Part shown: piece after piece, positions 57,958-64,000 of the stretch
How positions within the stretch are numbered: position 1 is the first letter of the stretch
How the letters are laid out: every line of letters begins with the position of its first letter
Origin: Solimonas marina
GTDB lineage: Bacteria; Pseudomonadota; Gammaproteobacteria; Nevskiales; Nevskiaceae
Direction: 5' to 3'
Length of the DNA: 64,000 bases
Assembly: GCF_012241385.1 (NCBI RefSeq)
Contig: NZ_JAAVXB010000004.1
Span: 248,001 to 312,000 of the forward strand
Notes under the pieces: generated by a model
The model's database searches: none
The model's input: only the letters and a program-made list of their open reading frames with translations
What the model was told of the DNA's origin: nothing
Program-made: the position numbers and the translations under genes

Positions 57958-59301
57958 TCACGCGTTCGCGGCCGCGGCGCGGCGCGATCCGAGCAGCCGG
58001 CTGAGCACGATGTGCAGCAGCGCCGCGGCCAGCAGCGCGTCGAGCGTCGGGACCGTGGTCAGCGTCAGCCAGCCGAGGCCGCTCGAATCGGCCGGCAGGG
58101 TCATCAGGCCGAACAGCGAACCGCCGGCCCAGGCCACGAACGGCGCAACGCGCAGGCGCTCGATCGGCGCACCGTCGGCATAGCGCGTGCCGCCCATCCA
58201 GTAATCGACGAGATAGACACCGGCAACCGGTGCGATCGCCAAGCCCAGCAGCACCAGAAAGCCGATGAAGTGCTGGAAGATGCCGGCGGCGGCGACGGCC
58301 GTGCCGATCAGCGCCGCGATCGCGGTCAGCTGCCAACGCTCGATGCGCGGGAACAGGGCCGACAGTGACAGTGCCGATTCGTAGAGATTCTTGTCGTTGC
58401 TGGTCCAGGTGGCGAGGATGATGACGATCAGCGCCGGTGCGCCGACGCCGGCCGCGACCATCACCGCGACCAGATCCGAGCTGCCGTAGACGACGGCGAG
58501 CAGCGCCGACAGCAGCAACAGCACCGGCAGCGCGACGGCGAAGCTGGCGATCGTGCCGGCGGCGACGTCGCGCGGCGTGCGCAAAAAACGCGTCAGGTCC
58601 GGTGAGATCGCGATCGTGCTCATATGACTGCCGACCACGATCGAGACAACCGCGCCGAAGCCGTAGGCCGCTTCAGGCGGCGCTTTCATCAGCAGCGGTG
58701 CCAGATCCTGGCGACTCAGCGCGATGGACGCCGGCACCGCGATCACCAGCAGCAGCAGCGGCACGGCGATATAGGTGACCTTGCCGAGCGCGCGCACGCC
58801 GATGATGGCGGTCGAGCTCATCAGCGCCCCGGCGGCGAACGTCAGGATCAGGCGCAGGCCGGCCGACGGTTGGACGTGGGCGAGGGCGAAGATACTGTTG
58901 ACCAGCATCTCGGTCTGTACGCCGAACCAGCCGAACGACGCCAGCGTCAGCACCAGGGCGACGACGTGCGCGCCGCGCTCGCCGAAGGTCTGACGGACGA
59001 GGATCGCGGTGGGCACGCGGGCGCGCATGCCGACATAGCCGGTGGCGAACGCCAGCACCACGATCAGCGCTGCGCCGGCCAGCACCGCCCCGACCAGCTC
59101 GACGAACGACATATGCCGTCCGAGCTGGCCGCCGAACGCGAACAGCGGTACGCAGATCGATACGCCGACGTGGATGGCGACCAGGAACAGCCAGCTGCGC
59201 TGATCGTCGGCACCGACGGCGCGGTAGGGACTGCGTTCGACCAGGCGGGCGAACAGCGATTTCAATGACACGAAAGCATTCCTCGAAAGACGTCGGCCCA
59301 T
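57958..59301 (-). CDS. NCS1-family nucleobase/hydantoin permease (CodB-like)
   Basis: 447 aa with about 12 membrane segments. The N-terminal SPYRAVGADDQRSWLFLVAIHVGVSICVPLFAFGGQLG and PTAILVRQTFGERGAHVVAL resemble CodB. Conserved ATWTSNDKNLYESALSLSALFP lies in the eighth-helix region of cytosine permeases. Substrate could be cytosine, allantoin or a hydantoin. It is divergent from a TonB receptor and hydantoinase genes, which makes a cyclic ureide or lactam substrate attractive but unproven. Confidence 0.88.
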   Translation of the reverse strand: MGRRLSRNAFVSLKSLFARLVERSPYRAVGADDQRSWLFLVAIHVGVSICVPLFAFGGQLGRHMSFVELVGAVLAGAALIVVLAFATGYVGMRARVPTAILVRQTFGERGAHVVALVLTLASFGWFGVQTEMLVNSIFALAHVQPSAGLRLILTFAAGALMSSTAIIGVRALGKVTYIAVPLLLLVIAVPASIALSRQDLAPLLMKAPPEAAYGFGAVVSIVVGSHMSTIAISPDLTRFLRTPRDVAAGTIASFAVALPVLLLLSALLAVVYGSSDLVAVMVAAGVGAPALIVIILATWTSNDKNLYESALSLSALFPRIERWQLTAIAALIGTAVAAAGIFQHFIGFLVLLGLAIAPVAGVYLVDYWMGGTRYADGAPIERLRVAPFVAWAGGSLFGLMTLPADSSGLGWLTLTTVPTLDALLAAALLHIVLSRLLGSRRAAAANA

Positions 59302-59593
59302 TAGAACCGCAGCGCTTTTGCAGCGTCGGTCGGACTCGTTGCGGGGCCTGCAACGGCATCGGCGGGGCCGTCGCGCGCACGCATGGTCTGCACCTTATTT
59401 GCGCAAATTCAATGAAATTTTCGACCAAATATGGGCGCCATGCGCCGATATGGCACAATTTCAGGTAATTCCCTGCAAATTGCGTGCGGCGCAAACAGAA
59501 TAACCCGCGCCGTAATTGATGCGATGGAGGCCCGACTTGAAGAATGGACGACAGCGGGATTGCCCGCGGATCAGTCAGTCCATCGAGGTTTCC
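59302..59593. promoter_or_regulatory. AT-rich divergent promoter region between permease and TonB receptor
   Basis: This 292-base gap contains a local AT-rich stretch (59395-59500) with a TTGCGCAA palindrome (59400-59407), directly repeated ATATGG (near 59427 and 59449) and repeated CAAATT words. A divergent promoter pair with an operator is plausible; I cannot assign the regulator. No gene is seen in it. Confidence 0.45.
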
Positions 59594-61738
59594 ATGGCCC
59601 CCAACAAGCGCAGCCGTTTTTTTCAACGCCACCTGATTTCCAAGGTCCTCCTGTCGAGCCTCGGCGTCGCCGCCGGCTTCGGTAGCACCCTTGGCGCCGC
59701 ATGGGCCGATGACAGCGGCAGTGCCGCATCGGCCGATACGAGCGCAGTCGCCAGCAGCGACGCGCTGCCCGAAATCACCGTCACCGCCCAGAAGCGCAGC
59801 GAGAAGCTGCAGGATGTGGCCGCTTCGGCTTCGGTGATCACCGCCGACGACATCGAGAACGCTGGCGTGCAAAACATCCAGGACGCGGCCGCGCTGACGC
59901 CGAACCTGGTGATCACCGACCAGCTGCGCCCCGGCATCCAGAATGTGTCGTTCCGCGGCTTCACGACGGTGCAGGGTGGTCAGTCGCCGTTTGCGATCGT
60001 CATCGACGGCGTCCAGCAGCCGGGTCAGGAATTTCTCAAGCAGCAGCTCGTCGACATTCAGCAGATCGAAGTGCTGCGCGGCCCGCAGGGCACGCTGTAC
60101 GGCGCCGGCGCCATCGCCGGTGCGCTGAACATCGTCACCAAGCAACCGACCAACGACTTCCATGCGCAGGCCAAACTCGGCTATGCGCAGGGCAACGATG
60201 CGACCGGCACGCTGACGGTCAGCGGCCCGATCATCAAGGATCAGCTGTTCTACCGCGCGTCGGTCTACAGCCGTAACTTCGACGGCCTGATCACCAACGA
60301 CTACGACGGCAGCAAGGTCGACGGCGTCAATGAGCGCAGCTACAACGGTCAGTTGCTCTATACGCCGAACGGTCAGCTGTCGATGGATTTGCGTGCGCAT
60401 GTCACCGACGGCTCCAACGGCGCGCTGTGGCTGGTCAATGCCGGCGACGGTTCGATCGACAACTACAGCCAGAATCCCAGCGAGGACGTGCACGGCGTCG
60501 ACCAGCGTCTGCTGCAGAGCTACTCGCTGAAGACCGATTACGATTTCGGGCCGATGACGTTCACGTCGATTTCGGCGTTCAACAAGGCCGGTCAGGACCT
60601 GCTCGCCGACGGCGACTTCACCGACACCGTGTCCGGTGTGCAGACCTGGACCAACGACACCAAGTCGTGGAGCGAGGAACTGCGCCTGACGTCGAACGGA
60701 CATGACCGCCTGCGCTGGAACGTCGGTGCCTGGGGCCAGCGTTACTTCGTCGACGACCGTACGCAGTACGGCTCGATCGAATCCGACGGCAGCTACTCGT
60801 TCCCGGAAAGCGGCGACGACTTCAACATCTACCGTTACACCAGCTGGGCGCTGTTCGGTCAGGCCGACTACGACCTCACGCAGAAGCTGACCGCGACGTT
60901 GGGCCTGCGCTACGACATGGTCGATGCCAACGGCACCAACCTGGTCACCAGCGAACCGAGCTCGCACAAGTTCCACGAGCCGCAGCCGAAGGTCTCGCTG
61001 TCGTATCAGTTCACGCCGCAGACCATGGGCTACGCCACCTACGGCAAGGGCTTCCGCACCGGCGGCTTCAACCCGGATACGCCGCTGACCACCGGCCTGC
61101 GCGTCTACAACAACGAGGTCTCGTCGAACTATGAGATCGGCGTCAAGAACGAATTCTTCGACCGTCGCCTGATCCTCAATGCCGATGTCTTCCACACGGA
61201 CTTCGACAACCAGCAGTACTTCTACTCGGTGGTGACCGACGAAGGCATCTACCGCGTCATCACCAACATTCCGAAGACGCGCGTCAACGGCGCCGAGCTG
61301 GAGTTCAACGCCCTGCCGCTGCCGTGGCTGAAGCTCAACGGCTCGGTCGGCTACAACCACACGCGCATCGAGCGCTTCACCGAGAGCGGCACCAGCTACA
61401 AGGGCAACGAAGTGCCGCAGGTCTATCCGCTGACCACGCTGCTCGGTGTCGAGGCCTCGCAGCCGCTGGGTGATCGCCTGATGGTGACCGGCCGTGTCGA
61501 TTGGCAGCATCGCGGCGGGCTGTACTACGACCTCGACAACACCGCCAATCAGCACGTTTCGGCCAAGGACTTCCTCAACGCGCGCGTTGCCCTGCAGCGC
61601 GCCGACGACGATGCCTGGACCGTGGCGCTGGTCGGCCGCAACCTGACCGACGAACGCACGGTTGCCGCCGTCGGTGGTTCGCTGCGCAGTTACAACGAAC
61701 CGCGCCAGCTCGGCGTGGAACTGCAGATCCGCTACTAA
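59594..61738 (+). CDS. TonB-dependent outer-membrane receptor
   Basis: 714 aa from ATG 59594; earlier in-frame ATGs lie ahead of the signal peptide. The signal ends near GAAWA-DD (about residue 39). A TonB box-like EITVTAQKR is followed by the plug (about 75-185) with VLRGPQGTLYGAGAIAGALNIVTK. The 22-strand barrel ends in GVELQIRY with a terminal aromatic residue. It imports a bulky substrate using TonB/ExbBD energy. Neighbouring permease and hydantoinase genes suggest a ureide or lactam-related nutrient rather than a siderophore, by context only. Confidence 0.92.
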   Translation: MAPNKRSRFFQRHLISKVLLSSLGVAAGFGSTLGAAWADDSGSAASADTSAVASSDALPEITVTAQKRSEKLQDVAASASVITADDIENAGVQNIQDAAALTPNLVITDQLRPGIQNVSFRGFTTVQGGQSPFAIVIDGVQQPGQEFLKQQLVDIQQIEVLRGPQGTLYGAGAIAGALNIVTKQPTNDFHAQAKLGYAQGNDATGTLTVSGPIIKDQLFYRASVYSRNFDGLITNDYDGSKVDGVNERSYNGQLLYTPNGQLSMDLRAHVTDGSNGALWLVNAGDGSIDNYSQNPSEDVHGVDQRLLQSYSLKTDYDFGPMTFTSISAFNKAGQDLLADGDFTDTVSGVQTWTNDTKSWSEELRLTSNGHDRLRWNVGAWGQRYFVDDRTQYGSIESDGSYSFPESGDDFNIYRYTSWALFGQADYDLTQKLTATLGLRYDMVDANGTNLVTSEPSSHKFHEPQPKVSLSYQFTPQTMGYATYGKGFRTGGFNPDTPLTTGLRVYNNEVSSNYEIGVKNEFFDRRLILNADVFHTDFDNQQYFYSVVTDEGIYRVITNIPKTRVNGAELEFNALPLPWLKLNGSVGYNHTRIERFTESGTSYKGNEVPQVYPLTTLLGVEASQPLGDRLMVTGRVDWQHRGGLYYDLDNTANQHVSAKDFLNARVALQRADDDAWTVALVGRNLTDERTVAAVGGSLRSYNEPRQLGVELQIRY

Positions 61739-61745
61739 GCCGGTT

Positions 61746-61777
61746 CCCGGGTCGCGCCGCCGGCGGCGCGACCCGGG
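61746..61777 (+). terminator. Strong hairpin between the TonB receptor and hyuA
   Basis: A perfect 14-bp GC stem (61746-61759 with 61764-61777) and a 4-base loop begin 7 bases after the receptor stop. No T-run follows on the plus strand, so partial termination or mRNA protection are both possible. Confidence 0.55.
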
Positions 61778-61850
61778 CTATTCTGACGGCCGGCTGCGGC
61801 CGTTTCGCGCGCCGATGCGCGCTTCCCCTGAAACGGACAGACAGAACATC

Positions 61851-63890
61851 ATGAAGCGGTACCGAATTTCCATCGACATCGGCGGCACGTTCGTCGATGC
61901 CATCCAGTTCGACCGGGAGACCGGCAGCGTGCAACTGGCCAAGGCGCCGACCACGCCGAAGCGTCCGGTCGAAGGCGTGGTCGAGGCGATCAAGCGTCTC
62001 GGCACGCCACTCGAAGAAACCGACGTGTTCGTGCACGGCACGACCCTGGGCCTCAACGCCATTCTCGAACGCCGCGGCGTTTCGACCGGCATCATTACCA
62101 ATGAAGGCTTCCGCGATCTGTTCGAGATCGGCCGCGCCGACGTGCCGCCGGCGCAGATGTACGACTACGCCTATCAGCGCCCGCAGGCGGTCGTGAAACG
62201 CCGGCATCGCTTCGGCGTGGCCGGCCGCCTCGACGCCAAGGGCAACGAGATCACGCCGCTCGACGAAGCCGCGGTGCGCGCCGCGGCGCAGGCGCTCGGC
62301 GAGGCGGGCATCGAAGCGCTGGCGATCAGCTTTTTGCACGCTTATCGCAATCCTGAGCACGAGCTACGCGCGGCCGAGATCGTGCGCGAGGCCTTCCCGC
62401 AGATCGCGGTGTCGGCATCCAGCGAGATCACCCGCGAATACCGCGAATACGAGCGCACCGCGACCACCGTGCTCGACGCCTACATCCGCCCGATCTTCGA
62501 ACGCTACATCGGCGAGTTGCAGCAGGCGCTGGCCGACGGCGGCTTCACCGGTCGCTTCCTGGTGATGCGCTCCAGCGGCGGCGCGATGACTGCCGAGATC
62601 GCCAAGCGCGCACCGATCTTCACGGTGATGTCCGGTCCGGCCGGCGGCATCATCGGCGCTACGCAGCTGGCACGTTCGCTGGCACGGCCGCGGCTGCTGA
62701 CGCTGGACTACGGCGGCACCAGCCTCGACGCCAGCGTCATCGAGGACGGCCAGCCGCTGGTCATGCACGAGGCGACGCTCGAACACTTCCCGGTGCTGAT
62801 GCCGATCTTCGACATCCGCTGCATCGGTACCGGCGGCGGTTCGATCGCTTGGGTGCAGGAAGGCCTGCTGCAGGTCGGTCCGCGCAGCGCCGGCGCCGTG
62901 CCGGGGCCGATCGCCTACGGCAAGGGCGGCACCGAACCGACCACCACCGACGCCGCGCTGGTGCTCGGCTACCTCGACGCCGGCGCCTTCCTCGGTGGCA
63001 AGCTGTCGCTCGACGCCGACGCGGCACTGGCCGGCCTCAAGGAAAGGGTCGCCGATCCGCTGGGCTGCGATCCGACCACCGCGGCCGCCGGCATCTTCGA
63101 CGTGCTGACCGCCAAGACCGTCGGCGCCGTGCGCGAGATCACCGTCGAGCGCGGCAAGGATCTGCACGAATTCGCGCTGCTCGCGTTCGGCGGCGCCGGT
63201 CCGATGATCGCGCCGATGATCGCGCGCGAAATCGGCGCGACCGAACTGATCGTGCCGAACGTGCCGGCCGCGTTCTCGGCATTCGGCATGATGATGTCCG
63301 ACATCGTCTCCGATTTCTCGCAGACACAGCTGTCGCCGCTCGATGCGGCGAGCTGGCCGTCGGTCGAGGCCGGCTTCGCCGATCTCGACGTACGTGGCCG
63401 CGAGCGCCTCGCTGCGCAGTCAGTCCATGCCGGCAGCCAGTTGCTCGAACGCTTCCTCGAATGCCGCTACTTCGGTCAGGAGCATGCGATCGAAGTGGCG
63501 ATTGCCGCAGGCGACACCATTGACGCCATCGCCGCACGTTTCAACGCGCTGCACGAACAGCGTTACGGTCATTCGCTCAGCGAGCCGGTACAGATCGTGA
63601 CGCTGCGCCTGCGTGCCACCGGCCAGCTCGAAAAGCCGACGCTGCGCAAGCTCGACGCCGCCAGCGGGCCGGTCGACGAGGCGCGTGTCGCCACGCGTGA
63701 TGCATTCTGCTTCGCACGCCGCGCGCGTGCCGAGTTCGGCGTCTATGCGCGCCACAAGCTCGCACCGGGTCACGTCATCGACGGCCCGGCCATCATCGAC
63801 GAGGGTACGTCGACCACCGTGGTCCATTCCGACCAGCGTGTGACGATCGACGATTACGGCCACCTCATCATCCGGAGTCAGTCGGCATGA
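61851..63890 (+). CDS. hyuA: Hydantoinase/5-oxoprolinase family subunit A
   Basis: 679 aa from ATG 61851. The ASKHA-type ATPase opening RISIDIGGTFVDAIQF is followed by VHGTTLGLNAILERRG, FTVMSGPAGGIIGA and LLTLDYGGTSLDASVI, where Asp and Gly bind nucleotide. The end has GPAIIDEGTSTTVVH. These enzymes open cyclic amides (hydantoins, 5-oxoproline, or carboxylate of ketones such as acetone/acetophenone) with ATP. It overlaps the B subunit by ATGA. The exact substrate cannot be read from sequence. Confidence 0.92.
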   Translation: MKRYRISIDIGGTFVDAIQFDRETGSVQLAKAPTTPKRPVEGVVEAIKRLGTPLEETDVFVHGTTLGLNAILERRGVSTGIITNEGFRDLFEIGRADVPPAQMYDYAYQRPQAVVKRRHRFGVAGRLDAKGNEITPLDEAAVRAAAQALGEAGIEALAISFLHAYRNPEHELRAAEIVREAFPQIAVSASSEITREYREYERTATTVLDAYIRPIFERYIGELQQALADGGFTGRFLVMRSSGGAMTAEIAKRAPIFTVMSGPAGGIIGATQLARSLARPRLLTLDYGGTSLDASVIEDGQPLVMHEATLEHFPVLMPIFDIRCIGTGGGSIAWVQEGLLQVGPRSAGAVPGPIAYGKGGTEPTTTDAALVLGYLDAGAFLGGKLSLDADAALAGLKERVADPLGCDPTTAAAGIFDVLTAKTVGAVREITVERGKDLHEFALLAFGGAGPMIAPMIAREIGATELIVPNVPAAFSAFGMMMSDIVSDFSQTQLSPLDAASWPSVEAGFADLDVRGRERLAAQSVHAGSQLLERFLECRYFGQEHAIEVAIAAGDTIDAIAARFNALHEQRYGHSLSEPVQIVTLRLRATGQLEKPTLRKLDAASGPVDEARVATRDAFCFARRARAEFGVYARHKLAPGHVIDGPAIIDEGTSTTVVHSDQRVTIDDYGHLIIRSQSA

Positions 63891-64000
63891 GTCTCGACGC
63901 CGCCACCACTGAAGTCATTCGCAGCTATCTGCTGTCCGCCGCCGAGGAGATGCGCCGCACGCTGATCCGTACGGCGTTCAATCCGGTCATTTACGAAGTC
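63887..64000 (+). CDS. hyuB: Hydantoinase/5-oxoprolinase family subunit B (5' part only)
   Basis: The first 38 codons, starting at ATG 63887 inside the hyuA stop (ATGA), are cut by the window end. TEVIRSYLLSAAEEMRRTLIRTAFNPVIYE is the typical HyuB/acetone-carboxylase-alpha-like start (usually written xxxAAEEMxxxLxRTAxSPxI). HyuA and HyuB together form the active complex. Confidence 0.88.
   Translation, partial: MSLDAATTEVIRSYLLSAAEEMRRTLIRTAFNPVIYEV

Noticed and set aside
58673-61555. A 960-codon minus-strand open frame across the TonB receptor
   Set aside because: Antisense to a clear TonB receptor and part of the permease; no domain, no ribosome-binding site, shadow composition.

Overview
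The window is a compact, GC-rich chromosomal stretch of a free-living gammaproteobacterium. I infer this from the HtpG, PhoB/PhoR, YoaA/DinG, PBP1b-LpoP, DUF1249, RsmJ and CydP/CydX/YbgE gene types. A Nevskiales or Xanthomonadales-like lineage would fit, but I cannot fix the genus. There are no insertion sequences, phage genes, tRNAs, rRNAs or CRISPR arrays. Genes are tightly packed: about fifteen neighbouring pairs overlap by the 4-base ATGA signature, which suggests pervasive translational coupling.

Layout. 1-6.4 kb: an ABC-2 permease, htpG behind a heat-shock-like promoter, an exported SxxK (beta-lactamase-fold) protein, an NlpC/P60 lipoprotein with a GST, and trxB. 6.6-16.3 kb: a phosphate-starvation region. 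phoB-phoR runs rightward and converges on a leftward pstS-pstC-pstA-pstB operon; phoU is detached from pst and transcribed divergently from pstS. A DUF2057 lipoprotein and an outer-membrane porin follow, the porin behind an 11-bp-periodic Pho-box array. 16.4-22.1 kb: PBP1b with its LpoP-type activator, the YoaA helicase and TsaB.

22.1-31.6 kb is the most interesting part: an apparent sulfide/sulfane-sulfur module. Leftward genes are cydP-cydA-cydB-cydX-ybgE (cytochrome bd oxidase) followed by two YeeE/YedE sulfur-transport proteins. In the middle is a sigma-54 activator whose PAS domain has the three-cysteine spacing of the sulfane-sulfur sensor FisR. Rightward genes are a persulfide dioxygenase, a rhodanese-like (DUF442)-sulfide:quinone oxidoreductase fusion, and a TauE/SafE exporter. 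Helically phased CTGCCA repeats lie on both sides of the regulator, each reading toward one of the two operons and each about 85-140 bp upstream of a sigma-54-like element. I propose that one sulfane-sulfur sensor switches on both sulfide oxidation and the oxidase that can work in the presence of sulfide.

31.7-41 kb: a pga-type exopolysaccharide operon (pgaA, pgaC, pgaD) with no pgaB, the 4.5S SRP RNA gene, a bidirectional terminator, and an RND-MFP-TolC efflux operon. 41.2-51 kb: dnaX-ybaB, a four-gene signalling operon (hybrid kinase with three receiver domains, CheR, CheB, receiver-GGDEF) and a phosphoglucomutase. 51-58 kb: housekeeping and small metabolic genes (DUF1249, SixA, RsmJ, SCP2, two hotdog thioesterases, Nudix, MazG, DegV, DapB, GNAT). 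58-64 kb: an NCS1-type permease, a TonB receptor and a hydantoinase/oxoprolinase operon cut by the window end.
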